Origin: Spongilla lacustris
Lineage: Eukaryota; Porifera; Demospongiae; Spongillida; Spongillidae
Length of the DNA: 64,000 nt
Direction of reading: 5' to 3'
NCBI GenBank assembly: GCA_949361645.1
Contig: OX442430.1
Coordinates: 89,501 to 153,500 of the forward strand
Shown here: positions 34,626 to 45,780 of the stretch, piece after piece
How positions within the stretch are numbered: the stretch's first letter is position 1
Layout of the letters: the number at the start of each line of letters is the position of its first letter
Made by a program: the position numbers and the translations under genes
The notes under the pieces: model-generated
Databases searched by the model: none
What the model was told of the DNA's origin: nothing
What the model saw: the letters and a program-made list of their open reading frames with translations, nothing else

Positions 34626-34910
34626 ACAAGATATATAAATTTAATATAAAATTGGTGATATAGGATTTGTAGACAGCAATTGAATAAAAAGTAAGGAAAC
34701 AAGGAATTACGGATATTATGCATTCATTAATTTATAAATATTACATACATTTAGCTCAGAATTCCAGGCAGATAGATTTGCTAAATAATGCAGGTATGTA
34801 ATATTTATAAATTTTTGAATGCATAATATCCGTAATTCCTTGTTTCATTACTTTTTACTCAATTGCTGTCTACAAATCCTACATCACCAATTTTATATTT
34901 TATATCTTGT
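34626..34910. mobile_element. AT-rich MITE, copy 2
   Basis: The best-preserved copy. Left ACAAGATATATAAATTTAAT...GATATAGGATTTGTAGACAG...AAGGAATTACGGATATTATG pairs with the complementary right arm over about 115 bp per arm, with about 50 bp in the centre. Ends ACAAGATAT and ATATCTTGT. Confidence 0.85.
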
Positions 34911-35960
34911 TTCACTGCATTTTTTCCCCCGGCAGGTTCCTACTTATATGTTGCACGCATGAGAGCAAACAAAGAAGGAAGGGCAACCTTGGAATAATAC
35001 CTGTTTATATAGCGCACCACATCACAGCTGTATAAGACAGTTTGATCTGCTCACATGTTATCTCACTGGCATAATTACATCACATCAATTTCTTTTAAAC
35101 AGCTAAGGTCTCTGAAAGTTCTGGCATGTGACTGCACACACACCCCTGGCCGCACATGTCATACACAAGAACCTCCATCACAACTATCCTCACAGGATTC
35201 AAAGCCCTCTTTTCTTGACTGAAGGTACTCATACATTCTTCAAAGCCAGTAGCAAAGGCATCATGATTAATTGTCTGTACCTGATGTCAGCATGTATGGT
35301 GTGCGGATTAAAGCAATTGGCCATTCACACCAAGACGCTTACCAAATTGCTTGCCATTTTCATATGTGTTGGGCAAAAGGACCACCACTGAGTACAGCAC
35401 AGAACGTCATGGCCAAAATATCCAGCTGTATTGAGGCAAATAGTTGGAGAAGGAAGTGAAGGAGGGGAAAGAAGAGAGGAGAGAGGAGGGAGGAGGGGGA
35501 GGGAGGATGGAGAGGAGGGAGGAGGGAGAGAGAGAGAGGAAGAGAAGACAAGAGGAGGGGAAGGGGAGGAGAGAAGAGAAGATGGGAGCAAAGGAGGGGA
35601 TAGCAAGCAGAACATCACACAGGTCATGGCACACACAAAAATACACATACACCCACCTTTCCAGAGTGGTCCACCCCTCATCCTGGTAGGATGGTCCAGT
35701 GTTCCCTTTCCTCTTCTCCAAGTCCACCTAATAACATTGGCCACGAACAGCTCACATCTGGCAGACACACACATTTGAATGAGTGCAATATACTTTCCCC
35801 AAAGCAGCATTGCAAAGCTGTCCTCATTGGAAGCCTTATGGGGTTATGGGGTTACCAGTGCAGCCTGAATGAGCAGCACCTGATTTGCTATGGTGAGTAC
35901 CACCAGAGGACACACATTTGTGAAGGACATTCCCGTTCATAGACATTGAACAGAACTCAC
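34911..35960. other. Spacer with a purine-rich tract
   Basis: Contains a GGAGGAGAG tract at 35440-35600. The minus strand may continue the dynein fragment in decayed form near 35700-35900, but I cannot align it convincingly. Confidence 0.35.
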
Positions 35961-36004
35961 TTATAAAGGCCCTACCAGCATGCCATCTTTGAGAGCTTGC
36001 ATCC

Positions 36005-36905
36005 CTATAGATGACAATAAATGGTGTCCAGGATTTTAATGGTCATGAGATGGAAGTCAGTTTCAAAGCACTTGACCGTGAACAAAGGGTTCATGAGGCG
36101 CTGAGGAAGAGGATAACCAGAGCTGCCACCAAGTCTAGTGCACATACCACACCCACACACACACACACACAACACACACACATACATACCACACACACAC
36201 ACAACACACACATACCACACACACACACGCACAACACACACACTTACATACCACACACACACACATACCACACACACAGAGCTACTTACCTGGTCAAATT
36301 CATTATCAATTCGCCCACCATAGATACACTGAGAGAGGAGAGTGCAAAATGCGCTCCACATGGAATCTTGTCAGGTGGAAGGTTGCTACGACTCTGTGGC
36401 AGGAGAGTTAATGACAGCACACTGCACAGCAATTCAACACACAAGAACACAGACTGACAAGCACACACATAACACACACACACACAACACACACAACACA
36501 CACAACACACACAACACACACAACACACACAATACACACACACACACACATTACCTGTGCCACCTTCTTCATCCAGGTATAAACAGTATCGCACACCATT
36601 TTGAGGTCAGAGTCATTGAACTCATATACTTCTTGGTCCAACCAAGCGGTGCATACCTCAGCTTCTCCTGGGGTGATGGCATGGAACCAGGCCGGAGGAG
36701 GAAGTACAGTCTAGCCCTCTTGGTGGGCTCCTACCAGAAACATCAAGTGCAGCTAGGGCTGACATGGAGACCACACCCACCTTACACATCCTGGCAGCAG
36801 GAACAGTTCCAAATGTCCTCACAAGGTTAGCCTTCACTCCTGGTGGGGGCTCAAACATCATGACACGAGACGTCCTCAGCACGTTCACAGGGACCTCAAA
36901 AGACC
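36005..36905 (-). pseudogene. DYNC1H1: Cytoplasmic dynein heavy chain fragment
   Basis: Minus-strand exon remnants at about 36905-36781, 36730-36555, 36393-36290 and 36137-36005 encode consecutive parts of a late motor-domain segment of cytoplasmic dynein heavy chain: [36 protein letters not shown], an out-of-frame AWFHAIT and YAPLGWTKKY, EFNDSDLKMVCDTVYTW, NLPPDKIP, and an out-of-frame LLSQCIYGGRIDNEFDQ. Frame is broken at least four times: around the AWFHAIT codons (two indels), two extra bases after KKY, and one extra base after KIP. Splice sites are still recognisable (GTAAGT after DNEFDQ). The rest of the >4,000-residue protein is absent. A truncated, decayed copy of an intron-containing gene. 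Confidence 0.8.
36129..36275 (+). repeat. CA-rich microsatellite
   Basis: CACACA/ACACACAT runs within the dynein fragment intron, with another between 36468 and 36550. Confidence 0.9.
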
Positions 36906-37297
36906 TCGGCATGACAGGCAGCAAGGGGGGGGGGAGGCAGACACACACACACATGGAGGAGAGGGGGAGGATGATGACAAAAGATCATGTGGAGATGGAG
37001 GAAGAGACAGAGTCCAGATTCAGTCTGTCAAGACTTATGGTCTCTGTATACAACAGTCTGTTGATCAGTTTAATTGCAGCTGCTGTCCAATGTGATATAA
37101 CGGTCTTTTTGCATTTTTCAAATTGTGTTTTGTTGCTTCAGCTGTGTCACTTGCATAACTGAGTCCTCCTGAGATAGTAATGTTACGACCAGATATTAAT
37201 GTGATCATATTAATGTAATGTGATCATGTGACCAACTGTTGTAGGTCAGCAGATATCATGATTATCAGCTGATTATCTTTTCTTGTCTGCCACTCAG

Positions 37298-39504
37298 CAG
37301 GGGCGGGTCCAGGATTTCAGAAAAGGGGGGTTGTTAATGAATGAAATTTATTAAAGAGGGAGGGGGTACCCCGTCCGCCCAGCTAGGGGGCCTGGGGGAG
37401 CGCTGTAAGCTCCCCCCGCGGGGTCTGGGGCGGAACCCCAGCCGCCAACGCTTTTGTATTATATCATGTTCAAATCACTACATAAAACTGCGTGCGATGA
37501 ATCAAATCGTAATTCCGCAATTTAGAATTGCTGGATCTATGTACGCGTACTACAATCGGATGCTTGAAGATGTGTGCTCGCACAAAAGATGTTGCATAAT
37601 TTTTTATCCTTCTCATTGATTAACTATCTACTTCGGCGATATCTAGCAAGCGCTCTCCATAACCATTACGGTGCCGCGATCTCTCATACATGTAGGTCAC
37701 GTTTAATCATATGCTCACTTTTTAAAGTAACAAAACTGCATGCATACTTGAGTAAGAGTTTATAGAAATGTCCTGTTTTGTTCTTTAGAGTGCAGTGTGA
37801 TATTGTAGTTTATTGCCGTATTGGAGTATACATCATATCGCCTCTTGCATGGTTGCACTGATTATGATTCATACTGCATAGTCTGGGGACGAGCGGAAGA
37901 AATCGATCCCGCTATCACAGAACAAGCAATCGCTACAGCCATCGTTTTAAATCACGTAGAGTAGATTGTAAAACCTTTTACACTGACCGAAAATGCCACA
38001 CATAGCTGACAAGACAAAATCGCGAGTCCGTTATACATTGTACGAGGAAAGCGCACGCTGAGCTCAGGGCCCGCGGAGGGTATTATAAAGTGGGGGGGCA
38101 GATTTCAGTTCTCATATGTTAGGAATCAAGTTGTAATCTAATATTCCTTCGCACCTCCCTGCATGTGAAAGGTATTCATAGAAACGCGCGTACAAATATA
38201 CATGTAAGCCAAATGCACATTAATATCTCAGAGGCAACGTCATCCACAGGTCAATATTAGCAGCTGTTCTGTCGCTTTAAATCATGAAAGCTAGGCTGTA
38301 GTAGCTAAGTTATTGAATCTAATTTGATTCATGCATGCTTGCACGAAGCCACGTTTTCAGGCGACGAGCGGTCGAAAAAGGTCTTTCACTATAACTGGAT
38401 GCAATCTCCGAAATTAGGCCCTTATCACATTTGTAAAGGCTTTAAAATTTTGTGGAATGATTGAAATTCTCCACTTCGCAAATAACAAATGCTGCATGGA
38501 TCTTTATTTCGGGCAGTTCTTAATTTACTCACATACACGTATGGCAAAACACTTTATCATTAGTCTCATCGTAGAAGTTTCTACCTATATCATTCGGATT
38601 AAGCATGGTTGAGATCGCATATATACACTGCGTGACAGAATGTATGTAGTATACATGTAGTGTTACGCATGCAGGCGCAGATATATGTAATCGTTATAAA
38701 GTGTTTATATCAGTGCAGCTCTCTGTATATGAATATGTGTCTGCATATCGTTCATATGCAGAGTCTGCGTGGCACTGGCTATGCTAAACTGCTGCTTACA
38801 CGGAGGTTAGCCCATTGTGCATACGTAGCGGACCGGCCGGGCAATTCAGTAAAATTCGAATCAGTCAGTCCAATTATGTATATCGGTTGGCTATCTAAAA
38901 AACACAAGCAAATATATTTTTGAGTTTCCTTCGTCAAGCAAACAATCAACAAGCGTCGAAAGCACTGCACATGCAATAACAAAAGAACGATGGTCTGCTG
39001 CAGATCGATGGAGCCGCCGCGCCTGCATGCGCGTACGCATGTATGCATCCACGATAATACATTCAACAAATTAACATTATCGGCCAAAAAAGTGGGGGGG
39101 CAGCAGCCCCCCTTGCCCCCCCGGCTCCGCGGGCCCTGGAGCTACAGAAGCCCGCGCCATCTTTTAGAATCGCCGTTACTGCTTGTTATTTAATATAAAG
39201 AATACAGCTGTAAAGACCAAACCTCAGGCGTCCCTTGCTTACGCAAGAAGCACGACGCTCGTACGTAAGAATGATCAATCTATGTTTAATAACTATACAT
39301 GTGATTGTTAATAACATTAATGTGCAATGCAATGCGGATCGATTCGGTTAGCCTTTTTGCCTTGCTCTAGCTAGCTAGTGTGAAAGCGCCTTGAGGAATC
39401 ATTCTCTTTTGTTCGGAATTTCCTATTAGTGAATGTTAATATTATTCATTACGGGTCCGAAAGGGGGGGTTGCAACCCCCCCCCCCCCCCTGGATCCGCC
39501 ACTG
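37298..39504. mobile_element. hAT-like composite element
   Basis: Left end CAGGGGCGGGTCCAGG and right end CCTGGATCCGCCACTG are near-complementary, the CAG(G/T)GGCGGATCCAGG terminus common in hAT transposons. The flanks give no clean duplication. Internal GGGGCGGAACCCCAGCC-type blocks lie near 37380-37450. A second complete element is nested at 38065-39138. No transposase frame seen. Confidence 0.6.
38065..39138. mobile_element. Nested element with CAGGGCCCGCGGA ends and 5-bp TSD
   Basis: Ends CAGGGCCCGCGGA and TCCGCGGGCCCTG are exact complements. Flanked by GAGCT at 38060-38064 and 39139-39143. GTGGGGGGGCAG subterminal blocks occur near both ends. 5-6 bp duplications with CAG ends are reported for a subset of hAT elements. 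1074 bp without a transposase. Confidence 0.75.
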
Positions 39505-39609
39505 CACTGTTACGATTCAGGTGCTAGTTGTGCTACTCCCATTGTTTTACTCCCTGAAGAAATAATATGGCTGTTGTGTGTTTATACTGAGTAGCTTTAC
39601 TAGTTATTT

Positions 39610-39795
39610 ATCCTACATAAGTTACAGTAGTGCGGGAGAAGGTGCATCTTCCCCTGTAGTGGAGGAGAGGGTGTATCTTCCCCTGTAGTGGGGGAGAGGG
39701 TGCATCTTCCCCTGTAGTGGGGGAGAGGGTGCATCTTCCCCTGTAGTGGGGGAGAGGGTGCACTTTCCCCTGTAGTGGAGGAGAGGGTGCATCTC
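39610..39795 (+). repeat. 29-bp repeat GGTGCATCTTCCCCTGTAGT
   Basis: Six units of GGTGCATCTTCCCCTGTAGT plus GGGGGAGAG. Non-coding. Confidence 0.9.
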
Positions 39796-39916
39796 CATTC
39801 CACTATTAGCAAAAAGTTAGAGTGAAGGGTTATATTAATTTTCTTCTTTTAAAATTGTTAATTCACAACGGCCAGGATCTAGGAAACGTTACATGTATTG
39901 AATTAGCGTTCCGTTT

Positions 39917-41006
39917 CAGAGGCGGATACAGGGGGGGGGGTCAAGGGTGTCCGGACACCCCCCTTGGAACCGTTGATGAATATAATTAGCCCACATCGCG
40001 CACATATAAATACGTAATAATACTGATTTCGTCACTCCATACACTAGTATGCAATCAAACCGAAACGTGCGTATTCACCAAATAGAATTTTGCCTTGAAT
40101 TGGAATAACTGTAGTACCGTTCCGCCCCCACCAACATCGTGTTAATTTGAACGAGCGTATTGTCGTAATCTCGAGCGCTGCTGCGCACCGTTCATAAAAA
40201 TCTTGTTAGAGCAACATTTCTTTCATGAAATGTTGAAACAGGTACGCGCTAGCGTTAATGGTTACGACGATATGCTCGTTTAAACACGAGCCATTTTTTT
40301 TGGTGTGGGCGGAGGGGGGTAATAATAATAATATTTGTAGCTTTACAATGACGTAACATTTTGCGAAAGAGTTCACTTCAAGCAGACTGGTGTAAACGCA
40401 CATAATTTGATTATGTGTAGACAGTGTAGTTATACGCGTAGTAGAACAAGGTTTGTGTGGACAGTAGCCCATTGGTATTTATACTTTTTAATGGGTAATA
40501 CTTAGTCCAATTCATGGTGAATAAGGCCTATTGCATTAGGCTATACATCATATATCAGGGCCGTTTTTTAAAGTAAGTGGGCAGGCTTGATTTCAGTACT
40601 TATGCAATGTATACATACATATATAAGTTGCCTAACTTAGCCCATGATTCTCTAAATACATGTACATTGTTTAATACATTAAAAGTGCAGCATCTGCCAT
40701 TGACCCCCGGCTCAGCGGGCCTGTTTTAAAACGATTTCGAGATCGCGGTCCAGCTTCTGGGGCTCCGCCCCATACCTCAGTATACATGATGTGTGGGGAC
40801 GGTATTAACGTATTTAAGTAATCCGCCATTGGTGTGGCACTTTTCGATACAAAAAAAACTCCTTGTGTTTTTAATACATTACTCGCCAAATTTTTCTGGG
40901 GCGGAGCCCCAGACCCCATTACTTTTATAGCGCCATCTCCCACCCCGCCCCTTCATCAATATTCATATCGGACACCCCCCTCTCCGAATTCCTCCGTCCG
41001 CCCCTG
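39917..41006. mobile_element. hAT-like element with 6-bp TSD next to a gene start
   Basis: Left end CAGAGGCGGATACAGGGG and right end complement CAGGGGCGGACGGAGG. Both ends carry GGGTGTCCGGACACCCC-like subterminal sequence. The direct repeat CCGTTT lies at 39911-39916 and 41007-41012. 1090 bp, no intact transposase. GGGGCGGAGCCCCAGACCCC occurs inside at 40897-40916. The right duplication ends 5 bp before the ATG of the gene at 41018. Confidence 0.78.
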
Positions 41007-41017
41007 CCGTTTGAAGA

Positions 41018-41715
41018 ATGGCAGGTACTGCAGAGTGGTCAATCCCGGCGCCTTGCCAAGACATCACGAAGAAAATTGAGGAGCTGCGCGGCAATGTGAC
41101 TAGTCTTACAAGCAAGTTAAAAGAAGACACATTGGAAGTTTCAGCAATGTTTGAAACTTGGCGCAAGGAGTATAATGAAGAGGGCTGCAAAATAAGTGTC
41201 GAGCTGGGGAAGATTTACAATGCTGTTCAGATTCTGGAGATGAAAGTTGAAGTAGCTAAGGCCTCTTACAAAAACTTCACTACTTTGTACCTTGCTGAGG
41301 TTTGCTACCGATTCCAGAATGCAATAAGCAGCTACGTTATGCACGGTACAACATCATATACTAACAGTATACAACATCCTATACTAACAGCGGAATTGCA
41401 ATCAAGGAGCTTCCAACTATAAAAGTTATAAACAGGAAGCAGAATGACCTCACTGAATATCAGCAGCTTCGATGGAAAAAGATCTGTGAGAAATGGGGCT
41501 GGCCTCTAGGAGTGTGGACAAGGACAACAAGTCCAATCGAAGTAGTCTGCCTTATAGACTTATTGAGGAAACGGGTTGACGTTGCTCACCCTGCAGTTAG
41601 CATAGAAATAGCCGGCCGATTGTATGATGAGGAACGTAGCCATCGTAGGGATCAAACTCTAGAACATTATGATCAAATATTGCAGAGATACAAACAACTT
41701 CCTAGTTTGAACTGA
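41018..41715 (+). CDS. Unrecognised two-exon gene
   Basis: I propose exons 41018-41286 and 41391-41715, joined in frame for 197 residues (donor GTACCT, acceptor ACTAACAG). The first exon begins MAGTAEWSIPAPCQ and continues as a charged helical segment that looks like a coiled coil (TKKIEELRGNVTSLTSKLK). The second has RWKKICEKWGWPLGVW, PIEVVCLIDLLRKRV and a basic/acidic C-terminus ending QRYKQLPSLN. I do not recognise the family. Without splicing, the first frame stops at 41420 and the second has no good start, which supports the intron. The start lies 12 bp after a transposon insertion, so the original promoter has been displaced. Confidence 0.55.
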
Positions 41716-41817
41716 GATAAGAAAATTTGCATCAATGTTCATGTTAATTGATTAAAACACTGTTTAATGAAAGCCGCGGGCTCGACATCTTGATCGTAAC
41801 ACTTTGGTCTTAAGTCA

Positions 41818-41908
41818 CCACCCATGCATGATAGCAACACATGTCACCACCCATGCATGATAGCAACACATGTCACCACCCATGCATGATAGCAACACAT
41901 GTCACCAG
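41818..41908 (+). repeat. 26-bp repeat CACCCATGCATGATAGCAAC
   Basis: Three units of CACCCATGCATGATAGCAAC plus ACATGT. Confidence 0.9.
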
Positions 41909-42801
41909 CACAAGTAAGGTAGCCAGCATACATGCAAGCCTGCAGTACATTAATTTTATTATTATTAGTATAACAAGAATTAAACACACAATGACAAAGG
42001 TAGGAGCTCCCTGGGGGGTGAGAATAAAGGCCATGGTCTTACCAACAGTCACAACTATGTTTGCCCTGCTGATGTGCTAATTGTTTACAGCCAGGCAAGC
42101 CTGCTGAATTGGACATCATAGTGACATTATTGCTAACACCTGTGGGAATCCAGCAAGAGCCTTTTGCAGCGGAAGACTAGCAACCTTCTTTCAAATTTCT
42201 GTGAGTTGAGGTGGACCTGAATCACTCTGCAATAAAAGATATTTGAGCAATACAATGACACTTTTGTAAAGCTGGCATTCGCTTCACATTAGCTTGTCCC
42301 TCCCCAAACAATAAATCATGCTGTTCATCTGTGGATGGCACTAAATGGAACATTTCTAATCTGTCTCCAGAGCCATCTGGGCTAGCCTAAAATGACAGGG
42401 AACAACATCTCCCTCCCTCCACCATGTCCGCAGGTACAGTAAGCTACATGGTTCTAACCCACATTGTCTAGACATAGCCCCATCTATTGTCATCTATTGT
42501 ATCATCTATTGTGACCTGGTAGGTGTTGAACTGTTGAACCCAGGTGTGTGTTAAACCCAGGTGCAAGCCCAACTGACCCCTGCTAGCCAGGAGGCTGCAT
42601 GACTGGCTGACACCACTGGAGGCCAGCCCTGTTAGCTGAGGAGGTCTCCAACAGAGATTGTAAGGACAAGACTTTTAGTAGAGTGGGAAAAGCTAGAGCA
42701 GCAAGGAGGCATTGAAGTTAAACACTGCCAACTGAAGGTGATTGCCATCTGCACACCATTAGCTTGAGGAAGACAGAAGTACATGAAAGTAGCAGCACAA
42801 T

Positions 42802-42880
<79 letters not shown>

Positions 42881-43413
42881 GAGGAGGGAGGAAGGGAGGG
42901 AGAGGGGAGAGATGGATAGGTAGGGAGAGAGGGGGAGAGGTGAGGAAGGGAGGGAGGGAGAGGGGAAAGGGAGGAAGAGGGAGGAACAGGGAGGGATGGA
43001 GAGAGGAGAGAGGGAGAGAGGAGAGAGGGAGTGTGTCTTGGTGCATGTGTATGGGATGGGTTTGCGTTAAGGTTCATAATAAAATAAAAACACACACACA
43101 TACATGGATGTATAAAATGTCCACTCCACGCTGATATTCTCTCTATTTCTCCACTAGCATTTGGTAAGCTTGGTTTGATAGAATGCATGGCACACACACA
43201 AGGGGATCTATCATACCAGGCCAGCCTAAACTATAGTTCCCTTGCTCTCTCTGTGTGCATGTGTGTGTACGTGTTTTAAGTGGTCACGTAGTTGTTGAAG
43301 GGGTACCCTATAATTTGAACTACACACACACATCATCGGTCTACAGAAAGAATTAATCACAAAGCGACATCAAATAACATACATACAATGATGCACTTGA
43401 AATCAGTGCTACG
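41909..43413. other. Spacer with a (GA)n microsatellite
   Basis: Unique sequence, then an uninterrupted GA repeat at 42806-42879 followed by GGGAGGGAGAG purine sequence to about 43030. No supported gene. Confidence 0.55.
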
Positions 43414-44004
43414 TCAGATAGGAGGATTGTCCATCATCTGCTTAAGATTATCCAGCAATATGCCAGCACAGTGATCACGTGACAGCTGCTTCAGACGGTC
43501 ACGAGTCTCTTCCATACGTCGACGAGTTTCATCAAGATCGATAGGCCTATCATCAAGATCGATATAGTATGGTAATATTGCTTCGTCGGCTCTATCGTCA
43601 ATGTATTGAACTACAGGTGGTATTTCCTCATCTGTGTCCCAGTTCTCCTTCCAACTAAACAAAACACTTATTTTCATCCACCTTTCGGCCACAGGAGTTC
43701 CTTTGTAGAGCCTGTGTACATGCAGCTCAAGCATCTGTAGCGTCATGCTGTGTACGTCACGTTGGGGTCTGTCTAAGACATAGGAGCACGTAAGTTGCCG
43801 AAAAGCTAATGCTAATCTTCGTATCGAATAAGCTGTTCTGAGAGTAGCAGCATCCACCTCGCCCAGAGACGTTATTACACTGGACGATTCGTCTAAACAG
43901 TCTGTCGTAATAAGGCATAGTTCTGAGTGTCCTTTAGAAGTGTCAACACATTTTTTCTTCTCTTCATTCTTTTCGCCAAACCAAGAGACTGGAGGAACAG
44001 CCAT
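43414..44004 (-). CDS. Unrecognised intronless gene, 196 aa
   Basis: A continuous frame of 197 codons with ordinary amino acid use in a repeat-free stretch. The protein starts MAVPPVSWFGEKNEEKKKC, has a helical middle (TLRTAYSIRRLALAFRQLTC), a WMKISVLFSWKENWDTDEE segment, an acidic IDDRADEAILPYYIDLDD region and a charged helix RRRMEETRDRLKQLSRDH before the end DNPPI. No signal peptide or membrane span. I do not recognise a family. The start lies only about 70 bp from a 436-bp inverted duplication that contains a possible exon of a divergent gene. Confidence 0.65.
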   Translation of the reverse strand: MAVPPVSWFGEKNEEKKKCVDTSKGHSELCLITTDCLDESSSVITSLGEVDAATLRTAYSIRRLALAFRQLTCSYVLDRPQRDVHSMTLQMLELHVHRLYKGTPVAERWMKISVLFSWKENWDTDEEIPPVVQYIDDRADEAILPYYIDLDDRPIDLDETRRRMEETRDRLKQLSRDHCAGILLDNLKQMMDNPPI

Positions 44005-44074
44005 GTTTTCGATCGGTTCACTATTATTGTTCCGAGTCGGTCAAAAAGGGTATAAAAATCTTGGCACGAAAATC

Positions 44075-44510
44075 GGAAGTACGATAAACGTCACGTCCGG
44101 AGTAAAAACCACAGCGGTTGCCTAGAGACATTGTGTCACGTTCGCGGACCTTTGCGTAATAAAATGGCAACGCTCGGATTCATTCCTTACCGCTCGAACA
44201 GTGATCCTTCGGCCGATCCAGTTCCTGCATGGTCAAACTATGCTGCCAACAGTAAGCTTGACAGAATCTGTCATACCCAGAGCCTTTTTAAATGGATGGC
44301 TTTAAAAAGGCTCTGGGTATGTCAGACTCGGTCAAGCTTACTGTTGGCAGCATAGTTTGATCAGGAACTGGGCCGAAGGATCAATGTCTGAGCGGGAAGG
44401 AATTACTCCCAGCATTGCCATTTTATTACGCAAAGGTCCGCGAACGTGACACGATGTCTCTAGGCAACCGCTGTAGTTTTTACTCTGGACGTGATGTTTA
44501 TCGTACTTCC
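44075..44510. repeat. Inverted duplication (about 215-bp arms)
   Basis: Left arm from GGAAGTACGATAAACGTCAC is repeated in inverted orientation to GTGATGTTTATCGTACTTCC, with roughly 90% identity and a short centre near 44290. The left arm holds a frame ATG 44164 to a GTAAGC donor at 44252, beginning MATLGFIPYRSNSDPSADPV. The mirrored copy (minus 44422-44346) keeps the ATG and the GTAAGC but has lost bases and is out of frame. This could be a foldback element or an inverted copy of a gene's first exon. Confidence 0.75.
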
Positions 44511-45780
44511 ATGTACTTCCATGCAAAGGAAAACTTCCGGGAAAATGGCGTCATTAAGCTCATTATCTTAGTTAACTGTTTGGAGCTACTGACCAGAATG
44601 AAATGCTGCAACATGAAGGGTCTAGCCGTATACGCTGAACCTTTGTGTACAGATATATACCTAAGTACACTTCTTTAGTTGCAGTTGGATGTGAATACTA
44701 TTATACCATTCAAACTTTACAGAGGCCCACAATAATATCAATCTATATTTACTACGTGGGAATGATTCAAACGCGCATACACACGCGCGCGCACACCCAC
44801 CCACCCACACACACACACAACACACAAACCCACAAGAACCATCCTTTCACAAATAGGGACAGACATTCCAATGCACATGTACATCCAATGATCTGATACA
44901 AAAAAGATTTATTATTTCTCTGATGTGGATTTTGACCATACACATTGCAAACAGTAGGAAAATGTGTTCAATAGCCAGATGGAAGTAACAATGTAATTCA
45001 TTACCTGCAAGGAAAGAATGATATAATCCACACAACCAACATACGTGGCTTTGGGGGGGAAGGGGGGGGGGGGGGGGGGGGGCGGGCTATGATGCACACT
45101 GCAATCTATGTGCCAAAGTCACTTCCTGTTAGTGTACTGTTCATGGATTTTCAAGCTGGCATATAATTTGTATGTGTGAGGCATGCAGTAACAGGAGGGG
45201 AGCCCCTCCTCATCAATTACTCATACTGGACCACGCCTTCCCCTACTAATCTTTGCATCCACCTACATACCACTAAGCCTACACACTTCACTACATATCT
45301 TTGTCCAAAGAAAGCTCGTCAGGTGCATGGGTTCATGTTTGTGTGTGTGTGTTTATGTGTGTGTTTGTGTGTGCAAAATCACTGTCAATGCACTAAGCTA
45401 GTGTCAATAATGCAATCCTTCACACTGTTGTACACTTGGTCAATGTACACTGCTATGCCTTTGCACAAGTATACAGGAGTCTGCATATAGAAGTGTATGT
45501 ATAGCAGTGTACATTGGTGTGCATGTGTATAGAAGCATAGGGGTGTGTACATACATGCATAGCAGTGTAGGCCATCCGAAATGGTGTAGTACGAAGTGCT
45601 GAAAATAGGAAGTCGTAGACTTATCAGATTATATAACGATTTTAAGGTTATTTATGCTATCTGTTTCAATGACTATCATACCAGTCATATATCAAAAAAG
45701 TGCGTCAGTGCACATGTGTGTTATAATACACACTTACAAATGCACACACAAACACACACAACACACACACAGAGCTACTT
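44511..45780. other. Spacer with microsatellites
   Basis: CA-rich run at 44790-44832, a poly-G tract at 45053-45083, GT-rich sequence at 45335-45372. 45580-45660 resembles part of the inverted repeat at 55957-56766 (AATGGTGTAGTACGAAGTGC, AAATAGGAAGTCG). Confidence 0.5.
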
